From Clostridium omnivorum (GTDB taxonomy: Bacteria > Bacillota > Clostridia > Clostridiales > Clostridiaceae): a DNA stretch of 64,000 bases. A program made the position numbers and the translations under genes. The stretch is taken from positions 4,117,501 to 4,181,500 of the forward strand of contig NZ_BRXR01000001.1 in assembly GCF_026012015.1 (NCBI RefSeq). Direction: 5' to 3'. Shown here piece after piece: positions 9,003 to 18,012 of the stretch (positions are counted from its first letter, which is position 1; each line of letters begins with the position of its first letter). The notes below the pieces were generated by a model, which searched no databases, was not told where the DNA came from, and saw only the letters and a program-made list of their open reading frames with translations.

Positions 9003-10835
9003 TTGATTAGTACTACTTACTTTTTAGCTTTTTTACTAGCTTTTTTAAGAATGTTTGGTTTTTTTACAGTATTACCAGTATTTTTTCCAAAGGGATTGCC
9101 TAATATTGCAAAGATTGCACTTACAGCAATTATGGGCTATATGCTTTTACCTGGAATTGATTATAGTTTTTTAACTTCTATAAACAGCACTAATACACTT
9201 ATTTTTTATTGCATTAATGAAGTAATAACTGGATTAGTTCTTGGATATATTGCTAACTTATGTTTTAACAGTGTAAAAATGGCTGGACAGCTAATAGACT
9301 TTCAGATTGGATTTTCTATGATTAATATGTTCGACCCATCTTCCGGTTCTAATACAACCCTAGTTGAAAACCTTCTTTATTGGCTAAGCTTAATGCTATT
9401 TTTTATAATTGATGGGCATCACATGTTGATTAGAGCGCTGATGGAAAGCTTTAATGTTGTTGGACTCGGAAAATTTATACTAAATCAAAAATCTATAATG
9501 CTAATTATTAAAGCTTTTATAGAATTTTTTGCTATAGGCTTAAAAATTGCAATACCTGTTATCCTTGTTATTATCATTACAGATATTGTATTGGGACTTA
9601 TAGGAAGATCAGTTCCATCGCTAAACATAATGATTTTAGGACTTCCTGTAAAAATTCTAGTAGGGCTTGCGGGTTTTTTATTTGCATTACCTTATATTGT
9701 AAAAGTTATAGTAACTACCTTTGATGGAACAGGAGATTTATTCAAGAGTTTATTTAAGGTGTTGACTGTAGTTTTTATTTTTGCTTCTGAAGATAAGACA
9801 GAAGAGGCCACCCCTAAGAAGAAGAGTGAGGCTAGGAAAAAAGGTCAAGTAGCTAGAAGTAAAGAAGTCAATCTTGCTCTTACACTACTTGCAACCACAT
9901 TAATATTAATAACTTTAGGTGGGTATGTTGGAAATAGTTTTAAAGCTACAATAATTACCTTTTTAAGCAATTATCTTAATATAGATTTAAACTATAATAC
10001 TTTAAGAAATATAACATTTATAGCAATGTGGAGGGTTTTTTTAGTATTTTTACCAGTAGCACTACCAATCATGATTATGGGAATTCTAGCAAATTATATA
10101 CAAGTAGGTTTCATGTTTATAGGCGAACCTTTAAAACCACAACTGTCCAAGTTAAATCCTCTTAAAGGATTAAAAAGGATGTTTTCAATGAGGACATTAG
10201 TGGAAACAATCAAGAATATTATTATAGTTATCTTGCTTTGCTATGTTGGATACTCCTTTGTTAGAGATAACTTTTCATATATATTAACTATTGGTAACTT
10301 GAAAGTAGGAGAAATACCAGTTTCATTTGGCAAAATAGTAATTAATATTTTCTTTAAAGTAACCTTAATAATGATTATAATAGCATTGATAGATTATATT
10401 TATCAAAGGTATACGTACAACAAAGAGTTAAAAATGACAAAACAGGAAGTTAAAGAAGAATTTAAACAGCAAGAAGGAGATCCACAGATAAAGTCAAAAA
10501 TAAAACAAAGGCAAAGGGAAATGGCATCAAGAAGAATGATGCAAGCAGTACCTAGTGCTACTGTGGTTGTGACAAATCCTACTCATATAGCAATTGCTCT
10601 AAAATATGATGAAGGAAAAAGTGAAGCTCCAATACTAGTTGCTAAAGGAGCAGACGCAGTAGCAATTAGAATTAAGGAAATTGCTAAAGAAAATGATGTA
10701 CCGATAATTGAGAATAGGCCATTAGCAAGACTTATATATGAAAAAGTTGAACTTGATTCAGAAATTCCTAATGATATGTATCAAGCCGTAGCCGAAATAC
10801 TGGCTCTAGTTTATAAAATGAAGAAGAGAAAGTAG
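9003..10835 (+). CDS. fliR-flhB: Fused flagellar export proteins FliR-FlhB
   Basis: One 610-residue reading frame joins FliR (residues 1 to about 255, six membrane helices) to FlhB (from about residue 263). FlhB starts at the charged EDKTEEATPKKK segment and has four further helices and the cytoplasmic switch domain. The FlhB autocleavage motif NPTH is intact at residues 525-528. FlhB cleavage changes export from hook to filament substrates. The start is TTG at 9003 after TAGGTGGGAT. This fusion is known from several clostridia. No frameshift is visible at the junction. Confidence 0.95.
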   Translation: MISTTYFLAFLLAFLRMFGFFTVLPVFFPKGLPNIAKIALTAIMGYMLLPGIDYSFLTSINSTNTLIFYCINEVITGLVLGYIANLCFNSVKMAGQLIDFQIGFSMINMFDPSSGSNTTLVENLLYWLSLMLFFIIDGHHMLIRALMESFNVVGLGKFILNQKSIMLIIKAFIEFFAIGLKIAIPVILVIIITDIVLGLIGRSVPSLNIMILGLPVKILVGLAGFLFALPYIVKVIVTTFDGTGDLFKSLFKVLTVVFIFASEDKTEEATPKKKSEARKKGQVARSKEVNLALTLLATTLILITLGGYVGNSFKATIITFLSNYLNIDLNYNTLRNITFIAMWRVFLVFLPVALPIMIMGILANYIQVGFMFIGEPLKPQLSKLNPLKGLKRMFSMRTLVETIKNIIIVILLCYVGYSFVRDNFSYILTIGNLKVGEIPVSFGKIVINIFFKVTLIMIIIALIDYIYQRYTYNKELKMTKQEVKEEFKQQEGDPQIKSKIKQRQREMASRRMMQAVPSATVVVTNPTHIAIALKYDEGKSEAPILVAKGADAVAIRIKEIAKENDVPIIENRPLARLIYEKVELDSEIPNDMYQAVAEILALVYKMKKRK

Positions 10836-10847
10836 AAGGTGATAAAT

Positions 10848-12917
10848 TTGGCGTCAAATAACAAGCCTAAAGTTAATTTAAAAAACAATACAGATGTCAT
10901 AGTTGCTTTTGGTGTAATAGCTATAGTACTTATGATAATTATACCTTTTCCACCCAAGATGCTGGATGTCCTGATAGTATTAAATATAACACTATCAATA
11001 ATGATAATATTATTAACTATGTTTACTACTGAAGTATTGCAGTTTTCAGTTTTCCCAACTATGCTTCTTATTACAACACTTTTTAGACTAGGACTTAATA
11101 TTTCCTCAACGAGACTTATACTTAAGGATGCGTATGCAGGGGATGTTATTGAAGCTTTTGGGAGCTTCGTTGTTGGTGGAAACTATATTGTAGGTATTAT
11201 AATATTCTTAATAATTATGATAGTTCAGTTTTTAGTTATTACTAATGGTGCAGGAAGAGTATCAGAAGTATCTGCTAGATTTACTTTGGATGCTATGCCT
11301 GGTAAACAAATGAGTATAGATGCTGATTTAAATTCAGGTCTTATAAATGAGGAACAAGCAAAGTTAAAGAGAAGAAACATACAAATGGAAGCTGATTTTT
11401 ATGGAGCAATGGATGGTGCTTCAAAATTCGTTAAAGGGGATGCTATTGCAAGTATTATTATTACAGTAATTAATATAATTGCAGGTATAATAATTGGGGT
11501 TGTAATGCTAAAAATGGATATACAAACTGCAGCTACCACTTATGTAAGACTTACAATAGGTGACGGACTTGTGAGCCAGATTCCAGCACTACTGATTTCC
11601 ACAGCCTCAGGTATATTAGTAACTCGTTCAGGAAGTGATGAAAATCTAGGTACAGTACTTGTTTCACAGCTTACTGGTTTTCCAAAGGTTTTTGCTATTG
11701 CTTCAGGAGTACTGATGGTACTAGCAATTGTTCCTGGTCTTCCTCACTTTGTATTCTTTATATTATCTGTGGCTACTGGAATAAGTGCTTACTTCCTATT
11801 TAAGGATGAAAAGTCAAAAGAAATAATGAAGATTGAATCTGAACAGATGGAGATTACTGAAACCGAGAAGAGGGAACCTGAGAATGTGATGAGTTTAATT
11901 GCAGTAGAGCCAATGGAAATTGAAATTGGATATGGACTAATTCCTCTAGCTGATGAAAGCTCTGGCGGTGATTTACTTGAGAGAATCGCTTCAGTAAGAA
12001 GACAATGTGCCATTGAAATGGGAATAATAGTACAACCTATTAGAATTCGGGACAACCTTCAGCTTAAGACTAACGAATACATCATTAAGATAAGGGGAAC
12101 AGTAACTGCAAAAGGTGAACTGATGCCTAATATGCTTTTATGTATGGATCCAACTAATGGTGATTTTGAACTACAAGGAATAAAAACAGTGGAGCCAGCA
12201 TTTGGATTACCTGCTGTGTGGATAAATAAGGATCAAAGAGAAGATGCCGAAATAAAGGGACTCACAGTAGTTGATCCTACTACTGTTATGGTTACACACT
12301 TAACTGAGACCATTAAGTCTCACAGTTATGAATTACTTGGTAGACAAGAAGTAAAGCTAATTGTGGATACAGTAAAGGAAAAGTACAGTGCAGTTGTTGA
12401 AGAACTTATACCTGATCTTATGACAATAGGCGAAGTTCAAAAAGTATTACAAAATCTGCTAAAGGAAAAGGTTCCAATAAAGGATATGGTAACAATTATG
12501 GAGTCTTTAGCAGACAATTCAAGGGTAACAAAGGACTTAGAGCTTTTAACTGAATATGTTAGATTTGCACTAGCAAGAACTATTTGTAATCCTCTTATCG
12601 ATGATAGAGGTGCTATAACTGTTGCTACACTTTCACCAGAAGTTGAAGATGTGGTTTCTAGCAATATACAAAAGTCAATGCAAGGTTCCTTCCCAGCAGT
12701 TGATCCAGATACTACTGGAAGAATATTAAATTCAATAAAAGGGGTTCTAGATAGCGTATATTTTTACGACAATCAACCGGTGCTTTTAGTTTCACCAAAA
12801 ATTAGACCTGCTTTTAGAAAACTAATTGAAATGGTATTCCCACATATTAATGTATTATCATTAAATGAGATACCGAATGAAATTGAGATAAGAACCGAAG
12901 GAGTAGTGACTATCTAA
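10848..12917 (+). CDS. flhA: Flagellar export gate protein FlhA
   Basis: FlhA forms the nonameric cytoplasmic ring and proton channel of the export gate. The protein (689 residues from TTG 10848) has about eight membrane helices in its first 330 residues. The FHIPEP-family signature follows the early helices (TLFRLGLNISSTRLIL, then SARFTLDAMPGKQM), and the large cytoplasmic docking domain comes after. A GTG at 10839 is also in frame but overlaps the AGAAGGTGAT site, so TTG 10848 is preferred. Its stop overlaps the flhF start as TAATG. Confidence 0.95.
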   Translation: MASNNKPKVNLKNNTDVIVAFGVIAIVLMIIIPFPPKMLDVLIVLNITLSIMIILLTMFTTEVLQFSVFPTMLLITTLFRLGLNISSTRLILKDAYAGDVIEAFGSFVVGGNYIVGIIIFLIIMIVQFLVITNGAGRVSEVSARFTLDAMPGKQMSIDADLNSGLINEEQAKLKRRNIQMEADFYGAMDGASKFVKGDAIASIIITVINIIAGIIIGVVMLKMDIQTAATTYVRLTIGDGLVSQIPALLISTASGILVTRSGSDENLGTVLVSQLTGFPKVFAIASGVLMVLAIVPGLPHFVFFILSVATGISAYFLFKDEKSKEIMKIESEQMEITETEKREPENVMSLIAVEPMEIEIGYGLIPLADESSGGDLLERIASVRRQCAIEMGIIVQPIRIRDNLQLKTNEYIIKIRGTVTAKGELMPNMLLCMDPTNGDFELQGIKTVEPAFGLPAVWINKDQREDAEIKGLTVVDPTTVMVTHLTETIKSHSYELLGRQEVKLIVDTVKEKYSAVVEELIPDLMTIGEVQKVLQNLLKEKVPIKDMVTIMESLADNSRVTKDLELLTEYVRFALARTICNPLIDDRGAITVATLSPEVEDVVSSNIQKSMQGSFPAVDPDTTGRILNSIKGVLDSVYFYDNQPVLLVSPKIRPAFRKLIEMVFPHINVLSLNEIPNEIEIRTEGVVTI

Positions 12918-14098
12918 TGATTATAAAGAGGTATATTGTTAGTAATATGAACGAAGCTATGACGCGTATTAGATACGAGCTTGGCAAGGATGCTGTTATT
13001 ATAAGCCAGAGAAAAATAAAAAAACCTGGACTTATGGGATTTTTCTCAAAAAAAGTAATTGAAGTAACTGCTGCAGTAGAGAATAACAAAAAGAAGGAAG
13101 AAGATATGACAGAAAGTATTGAGGCCATTAAAAAACTTATGAAACAAGATGGTACAATAGATAGTGCTGACATATCTGTTCCTAAGAAGGAAAAAGTTAC
13201 TATATTACGTGAAAAGGAAGTCTATAAACCTGAAAGTCAAGCTATGCAAAGTAAGCAGGTGGATTTATATAAAGAAATGCAAGAAATGAAAAATATGCTT
13301 GGTAATATTCTGGATAAATCTCAAGGCCTAACTGAAACTGGAGTAAAGAGTGATTTGGTATCAAAACTAGAAGATAATGATGTTAATGATAAAGCAATAA
13401 AGAAAATATTAAGTCACATGGAAATTCAAGGTGAAGATTTAGAAGAGAAAGAAAAAGCGAGATATGCAATTGAAAGCATGATATCTGAATCTGATGTTAA
13501 GATGGAGGGCAGTGTGGTATTAGTTGGACCAACAGGTGTTGGGAAAACTACTACCATAGCAAAACTCGCTGGAAGACTATCTTTACTAGAAAAGAAGAAA
13601 GTTGGACTTATTACAATTGATACTTATAGAATTGGTGCTGTGGAGCAGCTCAAAACCTATGCCGATATTATGAACATACCATTTAAAGTGGTTTTTACAA
13701 TTAAAGAAATGGAAGCAGCAGTAGAAGCAATGTCAGATTGTGATGTTATTTTAATTGATACTACCGGCAGAAGCAGCAAAAATGCAATGCAGATATCAGA
13801 GCTCAGGGCTTTTGTTGAAAAGGTTAATACTGATAACATACATCTAGTAATCAGTTGTACAACAAAAAATAAGGATATTGATTCAATTGTTGAAGGCTAC
13901 AAGCAGCTTAAATATAATAATGTGATTATAACAAAATTAGATGAAACACAGTCCTATGGTTCAATAATAAATATATTAGAAATTGCTAAAAAGCCCATCA
14001 GCTTCATTACAACAGGTCAAAATGTTCCAGACGATATTAGAAAACCAAGTACTAAGGAAATTTCTAATCTTATACTAGGAGAGGATAGTATATGTTAG
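12917..14098 (+). CDS. flhF: Flagellar SRP-type GTPase FlhF
   Basis: FlhF is a membrane-associated GTPase of the SRP/FtsY class that sets flagellar position. The 393-residue protein has the N-terminal MIIKRYIVSNMNEAMTRIR domain, a variable charged middle, and an NG domain. In the NG domain the P-loop GPTGVGKTT starts at residue 204, with DTYRIGAVEQL and DTTGRS further on. It overlaps flhA by one base and flhG by seven bases, so the three are likely translated together. Confidence 0.94.
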   Translation: MIIKRYIVSNMNEAMTRIRYELGKDAVIISQRKIKKPGLMGFFSKKVIEVTAAVENNKKKEEDMTESIEAIKKLMKQDGTIDSADISVPKKEKVTILREKEVYKPESQAMQSKQVDLYKEMQEMKNMLGNILDKSQGLTETGVKSDLVSKLEDNDVNDKAIKKILSHMEIQGEDLEEKEKARYAIESMISESDVKMEGSVVLVGPTGVGKTTTIAKLAGRLSLLEKKKVGLITIDTYRIGAVEQLKTYADIMNIPFKVVFTIKEMEAAVEAMSDCDVILIDTTGRSSKNAMQISELRAFVEKVNTDNIHLVISCTTKNKDIDSIVEGYKQLKYNNVIITKLDETQSYGSIINILEIAKKPISFITTGQNVPDDIRKPSTKEISNLILGEDSIC

Positions 14099-14946
14099 AC
14101 CAAGCTCAAAGACTAAGGCAGCTAGCAAATCAAAATGATAGTACTACTAAACCTAGAATAATCACAGTTACATCTGGAAAAGGCGGAGTGGGCAAGAGTA
14201 ACTTTGTAGTTAATCTTTCTATCACGCTTCAAAAAATGGGTAAAAAAGTAATGATATTTGATGCTGATGTGGGAATGGGAAATGATGATGTGCTTATGGG
14301 ATTTCTACCAAAGTACAACGTATTTGATGTAATTTTAAATGGTAAAGAAATTGATGAAGTAATTATTACAGGGCCGTATGGAGTTAAGCTACTTCCGGGT
14401 GGTTCTGGATTAACGAAGATAGATGAGTTAACAGATGACCAGAGACAAGTATTTATAGACAAATTGGAGAAAGTTAAAGACTTAGATTATATAATTATGG
14501 ATACAGGGGCGGGTATCAACAGGAGTGTTTTAGGATTTGTAGCTTGTTGTGAAGAACTTATAGTTATTACAACTCCTGAGCCAACTTCCTTGACGGATGC
14601 TTACAGCTTATTAAAGGCGATTAGTCATTTTAAAATAAAAAGCAGTGCTAAGGTTATAGTTAACAGAGCATTTGATACTAAAGAAGCTGACATTACTTTT
14701 GGAAAATTTAATAATGCAGTAACTAACTTTTTGAAAATGAGGCTAGAGTATCTAGGATTTATATCTGATGATAGAAAATTAATTCAAGCTGTAAGAACTC
14801 AACAGCCTTTTGTTATTAGTTTTCCTAATTGTGAAGCTGCGCAGGATATAGGAAAAATAGCAAGAAAGCTTGTTGGTACCTCAGGAAGCGAAGAAAGAAT
14901 GGGAGTACAGGGTCTATTTAAAAGAATATTTAGTATTTTTTCATAA
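14092..14946 (+). CDS. flhG: Flagellar number regulator FlhG (MinD-like ATPase)
   Basis: FlhG (YlxH) is a MinD-type ATPase that stimulates FlhF and limits flagellar number. The 284-residue product has a deviant Walker A, GKGGVGKS, at residues 29-36, then DADVGMGN and the switch segment YIIMDTGAGI. An N-terminal DQAQRLR motif matches the FlhF-activating DQAxxLR peptide known for the family. It overlaps flhF and is followed by the PilZ gene after 11 bases. Confidence 0.94.
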   Translation: MLDQAQRLRQLANQNDSTTKPRIITVTSGKGGVGKSNFVVNLSITLQKMGKKVMIFDADVGMGNDDVLMGFLPKYNVFDVILNGKEIDEVIITGPYGVKLLPGGSGLTKIDELTDDQRQVFIDKLEKVKDLDYIIMDTGAGINRSVLGFVACCEELIVITTPEPTSLTDAYSLLKAISHFKIKSSAKVIVNRAFDTKEADITFGKFNNAVTNFLKMRLEYLGFISDDRKLIQAVRTQQPFVISFPNCEAAQDIGKIARKLVGTSGSEERMGVQGLFKRIFSIFS

Positions 14947-14957
14947 GGGGTGTTCTA

Positions 14958-15617
14958 ATGGCAGAAGAAGTAAATTTCATAATAAACACTAAGGTTGAAA
15001 TCTCATGGAGTGATGGATACTATAAGAGTAACATAGAAGATGTAAGAGAAAATTATATAGCAATCAGTATTCCTACTAAGGAAGGACAATATATTCCTCT
15101 TAGAGTAGGGGAACAGCTTGAGGTATTTTATTATCCTAATAATGAAGATATATATAAATTTAGTTCTATAGTTCTAGGAAGAGAAGTAGATAGAATACCT
15201 ATGATACTTTTGGGTATGCCATCTTCAATAATGAAGGTTCAAAGAAGAAAGTTTGTTAGAGTTCCTATTGTTTGTGACATAAACTGCTCTATAATCGATA
15301 AGGCTCTTATTAATAAGGATTATACAGTAGAAGCTAATAGAAGTAAGGAAACACTTAAAGCTACATTATTGGATTTAAGTGGTGGTGGAATGAGGGTTAG
15401 GTTTAATAAGGATATTAAACTTAAGGAGATAATTGTAAGCTATATACCTATAGATTCTGATGAAATAGTAATAATGGGTGAAGTTGTAAGAGTAGATAAG
15501 GATAAAGATAGCAAATGTATTTGTGGAATTAATTTTATGGGTTTAACAGAGAAAACTAGAGATAAGATAATAAGATTCATATTCCAACTTATGCGCAGTC
15601 AGATGCGAAAAGTATAG
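14958..15617 (+). CDS. PilZ-domain protein, YcgR-like flagellar brake candidate
   Basis: The 219-residue soluble protein has a YcgR-like N-terminal domain (about residues 5-90) and a PilZ domain (about 95-215). The c-di-GMP contact motifs are visible: RRKFVR near residue 98, and DLSGGGMRV near residue 138. Proteins of this type slow the motor when c-di-GMP is high. The place between flhG and the flagellar sigma factor supports a motility role. Binding and partner are inferred from the family. Confidence 0.86.
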   Translation: MAEEVNFIINTKVEISWSDGYYKSNIEDVRENYIAISIPTKEGQYIPLRVGEQLEVFYYPNNEDIYKFSSIVLGREVDRIPMILLGMPSSIMKVQRRKFVRVPIVCDINCSIIDKALINKDYTVEANRSKETLKATLLDLSGGGMRVRFNKDIKLKEIIVSYIPIDSDEIVIMGEVVRVDKDKDSKCICGINFMGLTEKTRDKIIRFIFQLMRSQMRKV

Positions 15618-15630
15618 AGGGGGTTCTAGT

Positions 15631-16356
15631 ATGGCCATGGCGAAAGCTGCCGATGTTAAGGTACAGGTAGTAGAAAAATATATACCATTAGTTAAATACA
15701 TCGCTTCAAGAGTAATTATCGGAAAAACTAAATATATTGAATATGAAGACCTCGTTAGCAATGGTATGATTGGTCTAATGGATGCAATAAATAAATTTGA
15801 TCAGAGCAAGGGCATGAAATTTTCAACCTATGCATCTATAAGAATAAAGGGTGCTATGATAGATGAGCTTAGAAAAAATAGCCCAATTTCCAAAGGAGCC
15901 ATGGATAAACTTAATAGATACAATGAAGTAGTTGAAAAACTTCAGAGAAAACTTTTGAGAGATCCACTTAATTCAGAAATAGCTAAAGAATTAAATATAT
16001 CTCTACAGGATGTTTCTGACATAGAAAGCTATATAAACTATATTTCTATTGTTTCCCTTGAGGATTTGATTTTTTCAGAAGATGATGACATGCCCTTAAT
16101 TGGTACAATACAAGATGAAAACAGTCCAAGTCCTGAAAAGAGCTTGGAGGAAAAGGAAGAACTTGAATATTTAACTAAAGCGTTAGAACTTTTAAATGAA
16201 AAGGATAGAATAGTATTATCACTATATTATTATGAAGGTCTTACCTTAAAGGAAATTGGAAAGGTTTTAGAAGTGTCAGAATCAAGAGTATGTCAATTGC
16301 ATAGTAGAGCAATTGTTCACCTAAGAAAAGAAATGAAAAAGTTAAAATATACTTAA
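15631..16356 (+). CDS. sigD: Flagellar/motility sigma factor (FliA / sigma-D)
   Basis: This is a sigma-70 family factor of the FliA/SigD group, which directs late flagellar and chemotaxis genes. The 241-residue protein has region 2 (EDLVSNGMIGLMDAINKFD, then FSTYASIRIKGAMIDELR), region 3 and a C-terminal region 4 helix-turn-helix (LTLKEIGKVLEVSESRVCQL). The start ATG at 15631 follows GAGGGGGTTC. It lies downstream of flhF-flhG within the operon, as in Bacillus and clostridia. Confidence 0.95.
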   Translation: MAMAKAADVKVQVVEKYIPLVKYIASRVIIGKTKYIEYEDLVSNGMIGLMDAINKFDQSKGMKFSTYASIRIKGAMIDELRKNSPISKGAMDKLNRYNEVVEKLQRKLLRDPLNSEIAKELNISLQDVSDIESYINYISIVSLEDLIFSEDDDMPLIGTIQDENSPSPEKSLEEKEELEYLTKALELLNEKDRIVLSLYYYEGLTLKEIGKVLEVSESRVCQLHSRAIVHLRKEMKKLKYT

Positions 16357-16431
16357 AGCCTGGAAGAACCACAGGAAGTGCAATAATTAATAATTATTGT
16401 TGGCCTGAGAGAAGAACAGCAGGAGGGTATC

Positions 16432-16971
16432 ATGCCATATATTATTTTACTAATTGCTGTATTGCTCATATTTTTTAATGTAAGAGCAATGAAGAAAGAA
16501 AAAATGTCCTTTTTAAACAATTTTGAAAATGCCTCAATGAATATGAATGAATATGATATAAAACTTGGTGAACTGCGAAGAGAATTTTCTGAAACAATCT
16601 TAGAACTTCAAAAGGAAATACAAGATTTAAAACTAAAACTTGAAAATAGTAGTGTCAATGACACTGAAAAGCTAAAGCTTCATGAAGATTTTGAAATAAA
16701 AGGCGTCAGCGGTGAAAGAAAAAATCTTAATACTGATATTAATGATATCAGCACAGATAAACATAGAGACAAAATCGAGAATTTAGATTATAATAATATA
16801 AAAGAAGAAAAAAATAGTCAAAATATTGACATAAAAGTAGAATCAAACAATATAAAGATAAATGAAATCGAAACACTTATAAATAAAGGACTAAGTATGG
16901 ATGAAATATCTGAAAAACTAGGTATTGGTAAGGGGGAAGTACTATTAATAAAAGAATTATATCTAAAATAA
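16432..16971 (+). CDS. SwrB-like membrane-anchored protein (DUF6115-type)
   Basis: The 179-residue protein has one N-terminal membrane helix (about residues 2-17) and a long charged coiled-coil and linker. It ends in a C-terminal helix-turn-helix-like motif (IETLINKGLSMDEISEKLGI, then GKGEVLLIKEL). This architecture, directly downstream of the motility sigma factor, matches SwrB (YlxL) of Bacillus subtilis, which promotes flagellar basal-body assembly. Sequence identity in the middle is not evident, so the call rests on layout, position and the C-terminal motif. The start follows AGGAGGGT. Confidence 0.65.
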   Translation: MPYIILLIAVLLIFFNVRAMKKEKMSFLNNFENASMNMNEYDIKLGELRREFSETILELQKEIQDLKLKLENSSVNDTEKLKLHEDFEIKGVSGERKNLNTDINDISTDKHRDKIENLDYNNIKEEKNSQNIDIKVESNNIKINEIETLINKGLSMDEISEKLGIGKGEVLLIKELYLK

Positions 16972-17171
16972 AAGAATTAATAGACTTTCTTAGTGATAGA
17001 AAAATATTAATTGGTATTGGAATTGGAATGATAGTTGCAACTCTTATTATGATTGGCGTTAAAATCAATTATCAGATGAGCAATGCAGAAATAGAAAAAA
17101 GGGCTAGAGGACTGGGTATGGACTATCCAACAGAATTTAAAGTAATAGAAAAAAAGGATGTGAACAAATGA
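16944..17171 (+). CDS. Small single-pass membrane protein with probable ATT start
   Basis: A 75-codon frame lies between the SwrB-like gene and the rod gene. It reads NKRIISKIKELIDFLSDRK, then a hydrophobic helix (ILIGIGIGMIVATLIMIGV), then a tail containing IEKRARGLGMDY. There is no ATG, GTG or TTG at a sensible position before the helix. ATT at 16944 stands seven bases after AGGGGG; ATG 17028 would start inside the helix. The stop overlaps the next ATG as ATGA, which supports translation. Similar short proteins with an EKARGLGM-type tail occur in clostridia. Function is unknown. Confidence 0.65.
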   Translation: MNKRIISKIKELIDFLSDRKILIGIGIGMIVATLIMIGVKINYQMSNAEIEKRARGLGMDYPTEFKVIEKKDVNK

Positions 17172-17962
17172 TTAGAGGGCTTTATACAGCAGTTTCTGGA
17201 ATGATTACTCAAGAGGCAAGGCAGGACGTTATTACTAATAATATGGCTAATGTTAACACTGTAGGATATAAAGGTGATAATCTTTCAGTAAGAAAATTCA
17301 ATGATGTATTGATTCAAAATTATGATAAAAAAGTTAATGGCAAAAATGTGAAAAATGTTATTGGATCTTTAAGTGAAGGTAGTGAGATTGATGTAGTGAA
17401 AACTGTGTACACGCAGGGACTTATTCAATCAACAGATAAGCCAACTGATTTTGCTCTTGATGGCAGTGGCTTTTTTACCGTTTCTAGAAATATGTTAGGT
17501 ACAGAAAAACAATATTATTCAAGGGATGGTCACTTCCATGTAAACAGTGCTGGATATTTAGTAAATGATAGTGGAGATGCAGTGCTAGCAAAAGAACTAG
17601 ATAATAATTTAAATACAGTGGGCGAACCAAAGCCAATATATGTTGGAAATAATTCTATTACTTCGGATAACCTTGGAAACATAAATATAGGTGACAAAAA
17701 ATATAAATTTCATACTGTTAATTTTAATAACTATGGTGATTTAAAAAAAGTTGGAGACAATTTATATGATGGAGCAAATCCAATTGAAGATAATAATGTA
17801 GGTGTAAAACAAAATTCTTTAGAAAAATCAAATGTTAATGTAATAAACGAAATGGTTAATATGATGACTGTTTCTAGAACTTTTGAATCAAATCAAAAGG
17901 TTGTACAAGCTATGGATGAGACTTTGAACAAAGCTGTTAATGAGGTTGGAACAGTAAGATAA
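17168..17962 (+). CDS. flgF: Flagellar rod/hook-basal-body protein, FlgF-like
   Basis: The 264-residue protein belongs to the FlgF/FlgG rod family that builds the rod between the MS ring and the hook. The N-terminus (MIRGLYTAVSGMITQEARQ, with NNMANVNTVGYK) and the C-terminus (SNVNVINEMVNMMTVSRTF) have the paired heptad helices of axial proteins. The middle is shorter and more diverged than in its neighbour, fitting FlgF/FlhO rather than FlgG. It starts on the ATGA overlap with the small membrane protein. Confidence 0.85.
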   Translation: MIRGLYTAVSGMITQEARQDVITNNMANVNTVGYKGDNLSVRKFNDVLIQNYDKKVNGKNVKNVIGSLSEGSEIDVVKTVYTQGLIQSTDKPTDFALDGSGFFTVSRNMLGTEKQYYSRDGHFHVNSAGYLVNDSGDAVLAKELDNNLNTVGEPKPIYVGNNSITSDNLGNINIGDKKYKFHTVNFNNYGDLKKVGDNLYDGANPIEDNNVGVKQNSLEKSNVNVINEMVNMMTVSRTFESNQKVVQAMDETLNKAVNEVGTVR

Positions 17963-18012
17963 CTAGACAACTAGTTATGTATTACTAAAAGAATTGCGGA
18001 GAGGTGAAATAG

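Noticed and set aside
16396-16416. Near-perfect AT palindrome between sigma-D and the SwrB-like gene
   Set aside because: It is short, made almost only of A and T, and has no other supporting feature.
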